This document shows, piece after piece, positions 1 to 7,378 of a stretch of DNA of 10,201 nucleotides. A model generated the notes under the pieces. It was not told the origin of the DNA and did no database searches. It saw nothing but the letters and a program-made list of their open reading frames with translations. Positions within the stretch are counted from its first letter, which is position 1, and each line of letters begins with the position of its first letter. Position numbers and translations under genes: made by a program. This DNA is from an uncultured Methanobrevibacter sp. (GTDB lineage: Archaea > Methanobacteriota > Methanobacteria > Methanobacteriales > Methanobacteriaceae): assembly GCA_902782595.1 (NCBI GenBank), contig CACZNW010000144.1, forward strand, positions 1 to 10,201, in the 5' to 3' direction.

Positions 1-1
1 A

Positions 2-265
2 AGACGAGCACAGGAGATTGAAAAGTCTGCACCTGACTTTTTAAGGCAGCTTTCAAGCATGCTGCAGGTCGGACTCAGCTTCGAAAATGCAATAGAGGAC
101 ATGGCCCAGTACGCTGACGGGCCGCTCTACGCTGAAAGGAGTAACTATTACAGCAGTCATGATAAATTCATAAATAATTATGCCAATAATGGTGCTTCAG
201 TCTATTCACTGCTCAGTATAATTGACATTAACAATTCAACATTCATCAGCAATAAAGCAGTCTGA
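2..265 (+). pseudogene. Chimeric ORF: TadC/FlaJ-type secretion F-domain fragment joined to adhesin fragment, ends at TGA
   Basis: The frame is open from the left edge of the window to TGA at 263-265, so its start lies outside. Bases 2 to about 138 encode a stretch with the look of the cytoplasmic part of the type II secretion F domain (T2SSF; TadB/TadC/FlaJ family): APDFLRQLSSML, then VGLSFENAIEDM, then GPLYAE. In that family these proteins are inner-membrane platform proteins for pilus or archaellum-type assembly. After GPLYAE the family consensus (an ELRR-type continuation) is lost and the protein becomes Asn/Ser-rich beta-helix sequence (FINNYANNGASVY, then INNSTFISNKAV) like the downstream adhesin. 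GC falls from about 51% (1-138) to about 31% (141-262) by hand count. I infer a recombination or deletion junction near 133-141. The product would lack the T2SSF membrane helices, so it is probably non-functional. An assembly error is possible. Confidence 0.6.
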
Positions 266-295
266 TGGAGTTTAATTTACGGTTATAACTCAATT

Positions 296-3253
296 ATGAC
301 CGTCAATAACACTATTTTCACCAACATGAGTTCAAAATACGCTACAGCAATTTACAGTGAAAAAAACAAACTCACAGTTTTAAATTCCAAATTCATCAAC
401 CTGTTTGCAAATGCTACAGCAGGAGCTATTGGATGTAAGGGAACCGATTTAGTAATTATACAAGGGTGCAGTTTCATTAATGTTACCTCAAGCAAGAATG
501 CGGGAGCTGTTTATGCCGACATTAATGCCGTTAATCTCAGCTACAATAGTATCGTGACTATAGCAAATTCACTATTTGAAAAATGTTCTTCCAACTTTGG
601 AGGAGCCTATATCCAATTGGGTGGAAAATTAAATCTTGTCAATTGTGATTTTGTAAATAATGCTGCCAGATACTATGGGGGAGCACTGTGCTTATCAAAC
701 ACTACCGCATTGATAGGAAATAACAGATTTAATAAAAATAGTGCCGAATATAATGGTGGAGCCGCATATATCGATGACACCAGCACCATCATCAATTCGT
801 GTGATTTCATAAACAACACTGCTACAAATTTCGGCAGTGGAATTTATTTATATGACAGCAAATATGAAATAAAAAATTCATTCTTCACCAAAAGCGACAA
901 TGAAGTTATTGTAAGCTTTTTTGATAGAAAGGGTTCTGTTTTGAAAAATAATGAACTGAATGGTGGAAAAACATTATTGAATCAATTATATTCCAATACA
1001 ATCGTTGAATATGAAGGTAAAAAAATTATTTTAAACCCGACCAATATCACAGATGCAAATGCAAGCAGTACCAGATTCGATTTACGTGATTATACTGTGA
1101 ATGGATATAGTTTAGCAGGAGTTGTTAAAGACCAGGGATCCAATGGTGCATGTTGGGCATTCGGCGCTACCGGAGCACTCGAATCAGCATTCCTAAAAGC
1201 AACCGGAATATTGCTTGACTTATCCGAAAACAACATCCAGGGTACTGTGTTACGTTATAATGAATTCGGCGATACCACTTCAAGTGAAGATGGAGATACT
1301 TATTCCGGAATGGGCATTTTCTTGGCCTGGTTAGGTGTTCTCTCAACTGAATTTGATAGCTATGATGAGCTTGGTAAGATAAGTCTTGCCGCATTTGTTC
1401 CATTTGAATCATACCACATTCAGGATGCAGTTATAATACCTGCACGTAGCTATGCATTGGATAATGCCAAACTTAAGGAAGCTTTAGTGAATTATGGGGG
1501 AGTGACAGTTCACCTTTATGGAGCTTCTGCAAACAACGATTATTATAATCCTGACACTCATGCACAATATTATAATGGCGAAGGTCATGGAAATCATATT
1601 GTAACATTAGTCGGATGGGACGATAACTATTCAAGAAATAATTTCAAAATAACTCCTGAGGGAGATGGTGCCTGGATATGTAAAAACAGCTGGGGAACAA
1701 ACTGGGGTGAAAACGGATACTTCTACGTTTCATACTATGACACCACCTTTGCAATGGCAACATCTTCCATAGGATACATTATCAAAAATACTGAAAATTA
1801 CACCAGAGTATACCAGTATGACATCGGATTCAGCGGATTTTTCAATGACAATAACAACATCATTAATTTTATCAATACATATGATGCCATTGACAATGAG
1901 TTAATAAATGCCGTTGGAACATATTTCGTGGATGCCGGTGAAGAATATACCATAAAAATATTTGTAGACGATGGCGAAGTTTACTCACAAAGCGGAACAT
2001 CATCTCACGGAGGATTTGAAACAATCAAATTGGACAAAAAAGTTGCAGTCAACGCGGGTCATCAATTTTCCGTTCTGATTCAATCAAAAAACTTGCCTCT
2101 GCTTGAAAAATCAAGAATCCATTTTGAACCTAAAACATCCATGGCATATTATACCGACGGTTCTGTGGATAATTTCGGATTATACAATAAAACCGAATGT
2201 ATTAAAGTATACACTGTTGAAAACCCGAATCCTGAAAAAAGTAAAGATCAGTACTATGATAAAAATTCCAACACTACAATTTATTCCAATGCAAACGGAA
2301 AAAACATCAGTATCATAAAAGACGGCAAAACACTGGGTAGTGCAATTGTTGCTAACGGCAAAGCATCATTCAATATGACATTGGGTCCTGGAAAATACAG
2401 CATTATCACTTATTATGATGATGAGGAGATTGTTGAAGGATTTGAAGTGAGAAATACAATTGAAGTTGCTGAAAGTGTTAAAATTGGATATAATACTGAA
2501 TTAGAAATAGAATCCAAATTTTATGACGGCGAAGGTGTTGAATTATTCAATGGTAATGTAACCGTCGAACTGGATGGTAAAACCTATTCTTCCATGATAG
2601 AAAACAATGAAGGAATGCTTTACATTACATTATCCAGTTTAAGTATTGGAACCCACATTTTAGTCCTGGAAAATCCGGCAACACTTGAACAGAGCATTAC
2701 AATAATTGAAGTTGTCTCAAGATTCAGCGGTAATTCAAATGTGAACATGTACTATGGTGATGCATCAAGCTTTAAGGTTCGTGTATATGGCAATGATGGA
2801 AATCCAGTTGGCGCAAACCAAATCGTGACCATGAAACTGAATAAGGTAACCTATAATGTTAAAACAAATAGCAACGGTTATGCGATATTGAATATACCTA
2901 ATAGCGTTAAGCCGGGTACCTACACATTAACTGCAACTTATTTAGGCCAAACCATTGAAAACACAGTTAAAGTGACACAGGTTTTAAAACTATCAAAGGT
3001 CAAGGTCATGAAATCCGCTAAAAAACTGGTTATATCCGCCACTTTGAAAAAAGGAAAAACTCCTATTAAAAATAAAAAGCTAACATTCAAATTCAACGGT
3101 AAAAAATACACTGCAAAAACCAACAAAAAAGGTATTGCTAAAATTACCGTTAAAAAATCAGTACTTAAAAAACTCAAAGTCGGCAAAAAGGTAAAATACC
3201 AAGTAACCTACATTAAAGATACAGTTACCCGAACTGTGAAAGTTAAAAGATAA
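296..3253 (+). CDS. Adhesin-like surface protein: beta-helix, papain-family (C1) peptidase, lectin-like and Ig-like domains; probably 5'-truncated
   Basis: The longest open stretch is 985 residues. Residues 1-230 are Asn-rich beta-helix rungs (repeating FINN/GGA-type motifs). Residues about 255-495 are a C1A papain-like peptidase with the oxyanion Gln280, nucleophile Cys286 in QGSNGACWAF, His434 in GNHIVTLVGW and Asn464 in KNSWGTNWGENGYFYVSYYD, so the triad is complete. Residues about 500-645 resemble the lectin-like domain that follows C1 peptidases in such proteins. From about 720 there are Ig-like beta domains, ending in a very Lys-rich one (about 896-985) typical of Methanobrevibacter adhesin-like proteins. 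Such proteins are cell-surface proteins, inferred to bind other microbes or host material. There is no signal peptide, and no Shine-Dalgarno stands before ATG 296 or the next ATG at 326. The same frame continues upstream through TGA 263-265 as beta-helix sequence, so ATG 296 is only the first Met after a nonsense codon. I regard it as a decapitated gene, or one whose real start lies elsewhere. Confidence 0.75.
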   Translation: MTVNNTIFTNMSSKYATAIYSEKNKLTVLNSKFINLFANATAGAIGCKGTDLVIIQGCSFINVTSSKNAGAVYADINAVNLSYNSIVTIANSLFEKCSSNFGGAYIQLGGKLNLVNCDFVNNAARYYGGALCLSNTTALIGNNRFNKNSAEYNGGAAYIDDTSTIINSCDFINNTATNFGSGIYLYDSKYEIKNSFFTKSDNEVIVSFFDRKGSVLKNNELNGGKTLLNQLYSNTIVEYEGKKIILNPTNITDANASSTRFDLRDYTVNGYSLAGVVKDQGSNGACWAFGATGALESAFLKATGILLDLSENNIQGTVLRYNEFGDTTSSEDGDTYSGMGIFLAWLGVLSTEFDSYDELGKISLAAFVPFESYHIQDAVIIPARSYALDNAKLKEALVNYGGVTVHLYGASANNDYYNPDTHAQYYNGEGHGNHIVTLVGWDDNYSRNNFKITPEGDGAWICKNSWGTNWGENGYFYVSYYDTTFAMATSSIGYIIKNTENYTRVYQYDIGFSGFFNDNNNIINFINTYDAIDNELINAVGTYFVDAGEEYTIKIFVDDGEVYSQSGTSSHGGFETIKLDKKVAVNAGHQFSVLIQSKNLPLLEKSRIHFEPKTSMAYYTDGSVDNFGLYNKTECIKVYTVENPNPEKSKDQYYDKNSNTTIYSNANGKNISIIKDGKTLGSAIVANGKASFNMTLGPGKYSIITYYDDEEIVEGFEVRNTIEVAESVKIGYNTELEIESKFYDGEGVELFNGNVTVELDGKTYSSMIENNEGMLYITLSSLSIGTHILVLENPATLEQSITIIEVVSRFSGNSNVNMYYGDASSFKVRVYGNDGNPVGANQIVTMKLNKVTYNVKTNSNGYAILNIPNSVKPGTYTLTATYLGQTIENTVKVTQVLKLSKVKVMKSAKKLVISATLKKGKTPIKNKKLTFKFNGKKYTAKTNKKGIAKITVKKSVLKKLKVGKKVKYQVTYIKDTVTRTVKVKR

Positions 3254-3279
3254 TTTAACTTTCCTTTTTTATTTTTTTT
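3238..3279 (+). terminator. Stem-loop over the adhesin stop codon plus T-tract
   Basis: GAAAGTTAAA (3238-3247) and TTTAACTTTC (3254-3263) form a perfect 10-bp stem. The 6-base loop 3248-3253 contains the TAA stop (3251-3253). A T-rich run (3265-3279, broken by one A) follows directly. The layout is that of an intrinsic terminator. In archaea the T-tract alone may be sufficient and the role of the hairpin is inferred. Confidence 0.6.
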
Positions 3280-3280
3280 A

Positions 3281-3341
3281 GTGTGAACCGTTTCTTTCCT
3301 AAAACGGGGATGTGACACGAAGTTACTATTTTTTGTTTTTT
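3281..3341 (+). terminator. Second hairpin plus T-runs downstream of the adhesin gene
   Basis: CCGTTT (3288-3293) pairs with AAACGG (3302-3307) around an 8-base loop. An outer GTGT (3281-3284) can pair with ACAC (3315-3318) across an internal loop. Two T6 runs follow (3327-3341 region). It is relatively GC-rich for this intergenic region. It reads as a tandem back-up terminator to the one at 3238-3279. A structured element in an argD leader is less likely, because the candidate argD TATA boxes lie downstream. Confidence 0.4.
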
Positions 3342-3423
3342 CTGCTTATTGATATTCATATATAAAGTACGGTCTTCTATTTTGAACTGATGTTTTCAAC
3401 AGAATATTAAACATAATATATAT

Positions 3424-3440
3424 GAAAATATAAATATTTT
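3424..3440 (+). promoter_or_regulatory. Candidate argD promoter (BRE/TATA-like)
   Basis: GAAAATATAAATATTTT resembles a purine-rich BRE followed by an archaeal TATA box. A transcription start about 25 bases downstream (near 3460) would leave a leader of about 50 bases containing the Shine-Dalgarno AGGAGATG at 3499-3506. Competing TATA-like boxes lie at 3356-3366 (CATATATAAAG, implying a leader of about 125 bases) and 3475-3484 (leader too short to carry the ribosome binding site). The region is AT-rich, so the choice is uncertain. Confidence 0.35.
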
Positions 3441-3510
3441 AACAATGGCATGATGACTATTTGAGTTATCTATGCATATATATTATTGATTAAATACTAG
3501 GAGATGGATT

Positions 3511-4671
3511 ATGAATACTCAGGAATTAATTAAAATTGAAGATGATTATTTCATAAACACTTTCACAAGACAGCCTGTTGTTTTAGACCATGGGGAAGGT
3601 GTAAGAGTCACTGATATTGATGGAAACGAATACCTTGACATGTTTGCAGGTATTGCGGTCAACGCTTTAGGCCACAATCATCCCAAACTGGTGAAAGCCA
3701 TTCAAAATCAGGCGGAAAAACTCATTCACATTTCAAGCATATACTACAACGAACCCGCTCTTGTTTATGCTAAAAAGCTAATTGATAAAACATGTTTTGA
3801 CAGAATATTTTATGCAAACAGCGGTGCCGAAGCAAACGAGGGAGCCATCAAGCTGGCAATTAAATACACAGGAAAAAGTGAAGTAATATCTACTGTGGAG
3901 TCATTCCACGGAAGAACCTCAATGACACTTGCTGCAACCGGTCATGCTGATTATCAGGAACCTTTCAGGGCAATACTGCCTGACGGCTTTATTAATGTGG
4001 AGTACAATAACATTGAAGCTTTAAAAGAAGCTATTACAGAAAACACCGCCGCTATCATTGTCGAACCTATTCAGGGTGAAGGCGGAGTCAATATTCCAGA
4101 CATCGAATACCTGAAGGAAATCGAAAAGATCTGTCATGAAAACAACATTGTATTCATTGTCGATGAAGTTCAGACAGGATTCGGCAGATGCGGAACACTG
4201 TTTGCCCATGAACTGTTTGACGTAAAACCAGACGTCATGACAATGGCCAAGGGAATAGGCGGGGGAGTTCCTATGGGCGGAATCCTTGCAACAGAAAAAG
4301 TTGCCTCAGCATTTGTACCGGGTGATCACGGAACCACCTTCGGAGGAGGACCTCTCGTATGTGCGGCAGCCAACGCCGTTCTTGATGCCTTTGATGAGGA
4401 AAATATCCTTGATAATGTCAATGAAGTCGGCGAATACTTTATAGCTGAACTTAAAAAATTGGATAAGGATATCATTGCCGATGTGCGGGGCAAAGGTTTA
4501 ATGGTGGGTGTTGAATTAACCAAACCTGGTGCTGAATATGTTGACAAACTGCGTGAAGCAGGATTTTTAATAAACTGTACTGCCGATAAGGTCTTAAGGT
4601 TTGTTCCACCGCTTATAATTACCAAGGAAGATATTGATGAATTCATAAATGCTTTAGATGAAATACTCTAA
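3511..4671 (+). CDS. argD: Class III PLP aminotransferase, acetylornithine aminotransferase-like (ArgD)
   Basis: This 386-residue protein has the usual length for the ArgD/LysJ/ornithine aminotransferase group of fold-type I PLP enzymes. Visible motifs are GHNHPKL (54-60), the phosphate-binding NSGAEANE (103-110), FHGRT (132-136), EPIQGEGG (185-192), the PLP-contacting IVDEVQTGFGR (216-226), the Schiff-base Lys247 in MTMAKGIGGG, and TTFGGGPL further on. ArgD converts N-acetyl-L-glutamate 5-semialdehyde plus glutamate to N2-acetylornithine in arginine synthesis; related enzymes also act on N-succinyl-diaminopimelate precursors. The nearby lysA and dapF make a dual arginine/lysine role conceivable, but sequence alone cannot decide it, and methanogens of this group are known to use a direct LL-DAP aminotransferase. 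The ATG is supported by AGGAGATG at 3499-3506. Its stop codon overlaps that of the convergent Nudix gene. Confidence 0.88.
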   Translation: MNTQELIKIEDDYFINTFTRQPVVLDHGEGVRVTDIDGNEYLDMFAGIAVNALGHNHPKLVKAIQNQAEKLIHISSIYYNEPALVYAKKLIDKTCFDRIFYANSGAEANEGAIKLAIKYTGKSEVISTVESFHGRTSMTLAATGHADYQEPFRAILPDGFINVEYNNIEALKEAITENTAAIIVEPIQGEGGVNIPDIEYLKEIEKICHENNIVFIVDEVQTGFGRCGTLFAHELFDVKPDVMTMAKGIGGGVPMGGILATEKVASAFVPGDHGTTFGGGPLVCAAANAVLDAFDEENILDNVNEVGEYFIAELKKLDKDIIADVRGKGLMVGVELTKPGAEYVDKLREAGFLINCTADKVLRFVPPLIITKEDIDEFINALDEIL

Positions 4672-4690
4672 AGCGTCCAATTCTTTTTTT
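4651..4690 (+). terminator. Stem-loop spanning the argD stop codon plus T-tract
   Basis: GCTTTAGA (4651-4658) and TCTAAAGC (4667-4674) form a perfect 8-bp stem around an 8-base loop. The argD TAA (4669-4671) lies in the 3' arm. A T7 run follows at about 4683-4690 after a 9-base spacer, and another T-run begins near 4697. The same hairpin forms on the minus strand at the end of the Nudix gene, whose TAG (4670-4668) also lies in it, but that side has no long T-tract. Confidence 0.5.
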
Positions 4691-5069
4691 CAAGTACTTT
4701 TTTAAGGGAAGTTGAAATTTCCAGAGTTCTTATTTTATCTGTTGAAGCCCACATCCAGTCGGTATGCTCGTCACTTATTTTAACGTCACCTTCAACATTA
4801 TCCAGATACATTATGATTTGTACTGTTCTTTTGTGAGGATAATCGTTTTGGACGGCTTCGGCAAAGTCACCCGGTGTGCAGCCGAGTGATGTTTCCTCCA
4901 TGATTTCACGAACCAGTGCATCGGTGAAAAATTCGCCTTTTTCCACTTTTCCACCGGGCAATTCCCACATTTCAGGGTCAGTTCTACTTTTAGGATGTCT
5001 TTTAACAATTAAAATCTCATCAGAATTGTTTTTAATTATTCCTCTAACGGTAAGTCCATATGGTTTCAT
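4668..5069 (-). CDS. Nudix (MutT-family) hydrolase
   Basis: The 133-residue protein is a single Nudix domain, a fold that hydrolyses nucleoside diphosphates linked to another group, such as oxidised dNTPs or nucleotide sugars. The Nudix box G(x5)E(x7)REUxEExGU is at residues 40-62: Gly40, Glu46, Arg54-Glu55 and the metal-binding Glu58-Glu59 are present. The usual last Gly is Ser61, a common tolerated change. The preceding WELPGG is typical of MutT-like members. Substrate cannot be assigned; 8-oxo-dGTP/CTP clean-up is a reasonable guess. The frame extends 19 residues further to a TTG at 5126, but the added sequence is basic, not part of the domain, and would start at or before the likely transcription start (TATA-like TTATATTA near 5144-5151 on this strand), so I chose ATG 5069. 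The gene is convergent with argD (4-base overlap) and divergent from lysA. Confidence 0.85.
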   Translation of the reverse strand: MKPYGLTVRGIIKNNSDEILIVKRHPKSRTDPEMWELPGGKVEKGEFFTDALVREIMEETSLGCTPGDFAEAVQNDYPHKRTVQIIMYLDNVEGDVKISDEHTDWMWASTDKIRTLEISTSLKKVLEKKNWTL

Positions 5070-5140
5070 ATTAATTCTTTTCAATTTCCTGATTAATAAT
5101 TTAAACGGAAAATGAATTTCCTTCAATACTATTAAATAAC

Positions 5141-5152
5141 TTAAATAATATA
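5141..5152 (+). promoter_or_regulatory. Candidate lysA promoter (TATA-like)
   Basis: TTAAATAATATA lies 40-51 bases before the lysA ATG. A start about 25 bases downstream (near 5172) leaves a short leader holding the AAGGAG at 5178-5183. A stronger-looking TTTATAAT at 5159-5166 would start transcription too close to the ATG to include that ribosome binding site. The same 120-base divergent region must also hold the Nudix promoter on the other strand. Confidence 0.3.
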
Positions 5153-5191
5153 ACTAAATTTATAATGTAACTTTTTTAAGGAGTTTTAATT

Positions 5192-6475
5192 ATGGATTTA
5201 AATATTAAAGTAAACGATAAAAACCACTTGGATATTGGTGGAGCAGATGCAATAGACATTGCAGAAGAATTCGGAACTCCAACCTATGTAATTGATGAAG
5301 ATAGGATAAGAGATAATTATAATAGATTTTATTCAGCTTTTTCAAAATACTACTCAGATTTCAAAGTATTTTATGCATGTAAAGCAAATACCAACCTTGC
5401 AGTAATGAAAATTTTAGAGTCTGAAGGCTGCTGTATTGATGCAGTATCTCCAGGAGAGGTACACATATCAAAAATGATTGGCTTTTCAGGCGATAGAATC
5501 CTATTCACAGGTAACAACATTACCAATGACGAACTGAAATATGTTCACGATGAAGGCGCAGTACTCAACATTGACTCAGTTTCAGCACTTAAAAGACTGG
5601 CAAAAGTCGTTGACCCTGAAGGGTTAAAGATATCCTTCAGAGTAAATCCTATGGTAGGTGCGGGCCACCACGACCACTGTATCACCGGTGGTGTAATGAG
5701 TAAATTTGGTATAATGGACAATGAAGCTGTTGAAGTATATGAGATGGCCAAAGAATTAGGATTCAACCCAATCGGTATGCACTCTCATATCGGATCAGGA
5801 ATCCTCGACCCGGAACCTTTCAAACTTGCAATCGAGTCAACAATGGACATTGCTGGTAAAGTTCATCAGGAAACCGGAATTGACTTTGAGTTCGTTGACT
5901 TTGGAGGGGGAGTCGGAATCCCTTACACTCCAGAAGAAAACATCGTGGATCTGGATAAATTTGCGGAAGTGAATGTGGGTTTATTCAAGGAAAAACTTGA
6001 GCAGTATGACATGGGATCACCTGCAATGTATCTCGAACCTGGAAGATACCTTGTGGGGGATGCAAGTGTGCTTCTTGTAACAGTCAACAGCATAAAACAG
6101 AGTTACAGAAAATTCATCGGAGTGGATGCAGGTTTCCACACACTTTTAAGACCTGCAATGTATGATTCATATCACCACATCGTAAACGCAAGTCACATGG
6201 ATGCTGAAAACACCCAGGAAGTGGACATTGCAGGTAACGTATGCGAATCTGGAGACCTGTTCGCACGTGACAGGCCAATGCCTGAAGTTGAGGAAGGTGA
6301 CGTGTTAGGTATTCTCAATGCCGGAGCTTACGGATTTACAATGTCATCCAATTACAACTCAAGACCTCTCGCATCCGAAGTACTGATTTCCGACGGCGGA
6401 CCTATTTTGGTACGTGAAAGAGAAACCTTTGAAGACCTCTACGATAAACAGAGAATTCCACCACATTTAAAATAA
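5192..6475 (+). CDS. lysA: Diaminopimelate decarboxylase (LysA)
   Basis: LysA decarboxylates meso-diaminopimelate to L-lysine, the last step of the DAP pathway, in the cytoplasm with PLP. The 427-residue protein has the fold-type III alanine-racemase-like barrel followed by a beta domain. Visible signatures are YACKANTN with the Schiff-base Lys64, HSHIGSG near 197-203, the phosphate-binding GGGVGIPY, EPGRYLV, and in the C-terminal domain CESGD with Cys351, which contributes to the partner subunit's active site, then GAYGFTMSSNYNSRP. All key residues are present and length is normal. The ATG at 5192 has AAGGAG at 5178-5183, eight bases upstream. dapF, which supplies its substrate, begins 12 bases after its stop, so the two form an operon. 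Strong assignment. Confidence 0.96.
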   Translation: MDLNIKVNDKNHLDIGGADAIDIAEEFGTPTYVIDEDRIRDNYNRFYSAFSKYYSDFKVFYACKANTNLAVMKILESEGCCIDAVSPGEVHISKMIGFSGDRILFTGNNITNDELKYVHDEGAVLNIDSVSALKRLAKVVDPEGLKISFRVNPMVGAGHHDHCITGGVMSKFGIMDNEAVEVYEMAKELGFNPIGMHSHIGSGILDPEPFKLAIESTMDIAGKVHQETGIDFEFVDFGGGVGIPYTPEENIVDLDKFAEVNVGLFKEKLEQYDMGSPAMYLEPGRYLVGDASVLLVTVNSIKQSYRKFIGVDAGFHTLLRPAMYDSYHHIVNASHMDAENTQEVDIAGNVCESGDLFARDRPMPEVEEGDVLGILNAGAYGFTMSSNYNSRPLASEVLISDGGPILVRERETFEDLYDKQRIPPHLK

Positions 6476-6487
6476 AAGTTGATGATT

Positions 6488-7348
6488 ATGCTAGATTTAA
6501 AAGGATTAAAATTTTCAAAAATGCACGGAATAGGTAATGACTTTCCGATAATTGACGAATCCGCCGGTGAAGTCATACCTGAAGAGGACAAACCTGAAGC
6601 ATGCAGAATACTATGTCACAGAAACTTCGGTGTCGGCGGAGACGGGGTACTGTTCGTTGAACCATCCGAGGTTGCCGATATCGGATACAGAATGTTCAAT
6701 CCTGACGGAAGTGAAGCCGAAATGTGCGGAAACGGTATCAGATGCTTTGGTGATTTTGTTTACAGAAAGGGTATTTTAAAACAGGAAAAAATGACTGTTG
6801 AAACCAGAGCCGGAATCAAAACAATCGAAATCACCCTTGAAAACGACGAACCTGTACTGTTTAAGGTGGACATGGGCTTGTCAACATTTAAAACTCCTGA
6901 AATACCGATGACATCTGATGAAGATGAATTTCTCGACGGCAAGCTTGAGGTAATAGACACCACATTCAACCTTACGGCCATAAGCGTTGGAAATCCTCAC
7001 GCAATAATATTTGTCGATGATGTTGATGAAATTGACATTGACAAGTACGGTCCCGCCATAGAGGCACATGAAGTATTCCCAGAAAAAATCAATGTTCACT
7101 TCGTTGAAGTGATAAGTAAAAATGAAGGCCGCATGATTACATGGGAGAGAGGTGCCGGCGTAACACTTGCATGCGGAACCGGTGCAACATCAACTGCCAT
7201 CTCAGGTTATAAATTGGGTCTTTTTGATGAAAACATTTTGCTCCACCTTCCCGGCGGAGACTTGAAATTTGAAGTTTATAAAAAGGATGATGCTCTTGGA
7301 GCCTTCATGGAAGGTCCGGCAGAGCTTGTATTTGATGGAGAATTCTAA
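6488..7348 (+). CDS. dapF: Diaminopimelate epimerase (DapF)
   Basis: DapF converts LL-diaminopimelate to meso-diaminopimelate, the substrate of LysA encoded just upstream, using a two-cysteine mechanism without cofactor. Family signatures are KMHGIGNDF at the N-terminus, RNFGVGGDGVLF, FNPDGSEAEMCGNGIRCF containing catalytic Cys80, then GNPHAIIF, and WERGAGVTLACGTGATS containing catalytic Cys229 (numbering from ATG 6488). Length, 286 residues, is typical. The start region reads TTG (6479), ATG (6482), ATT, ATG (6488). I favour 6488, because MLDLKGLKFSKMHG is a natural N-terminus and GTTGATGAT just before it can act as a weak Shine-Dalgarno; 6482 is the alternative and adds two residues. Co-transcribed with lysA. 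Confidence 0.95.
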   Translation: MLDLKGLKFSKMHGIGNDFPIIDESAGEVIPEEDKPEACRILCHRNFGVGGDGVLFVEPSEVADIGYRMFNPDGSEAEMCGNGIRCFGDFVYRKGILKQEKMTVETRAGIKTIEITLENDEPVLFKVDMGLSTFKTPEIPMTSDEDEFLDGKLEVIDTTFNLTAISVGNPHAIIFVDDVDEIDIDKYGPAIEAHEVFPEKINVHFVEVISKNEGRMITWERGAGVTLACGTGATSTAISGYKLGLFDENILLHLPGGDLKFEVYKKDDALGAFMEGPAELVFDGEF

Positions 7349-7378
7349 AATTCTCTATTTTCCTTCTTTCTTTTTTCT
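7334..7378 (+). terminator. Stem-loop enclosing the dapF stop codon plus T-rich tract
   Basis: GAGAATT (7338-7344) and AATTCTC (7349-7355) form a 7-bp stem with loop CTAA, which contains the dapF TAA (7346-7348). Allowing two G-U pairs the stem extends to 11 bp (7334-7344 with 7349-7359). A pyrimidine, T-rich run continues to 7378, ending in T6. The 3' arm touches the stop codon of the convergent 55-residue gene, so one element sits at both gene ends. Confidence 0.5.

Noticed and set aside
263..265. TGA read through as selenocysteine or another recoded residue
   Set aside because: No SECIS-like context was evident, the surrounding sequence is a structural beta-helix with no redox site, and the inferred genus is not known to use Sec. 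A nonsense mutation is simpler.
1167..1412. Minus-strand ORF inside the peptidase domain
   Set aside because: It is the antisense of a well-supported coding region, with low-complexity, unconvincing protein and no ribosome binding site. The same applies to minus-strand frames at 2938-3186, 4021-4209, 4326-4646, 5545-5766 and 6760-7099.
1..3253. Mobile element or phage integration as the cause of the left-end junction
   Set aside because: No transposase, integrase, terminal inverted repeat or target duplication is visible around the junction; simple recombination or assembly error explains it without an element.
3342..3510. Riboswitch or attenuator in the argD leader
   Set aside because: Apart from short AT dyads I could not find a stable multi-helix fold or conserved core; only TATA-like boxes and the Shine-Dalgarno are supportable.
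5070..5126. TTG at 5126 as the Nudix start
   Set aside because: The additional 19 residues lie outside the Nudix domain, and the likely TATA box places the transcript start at about this point; ATG 5069 fits better.
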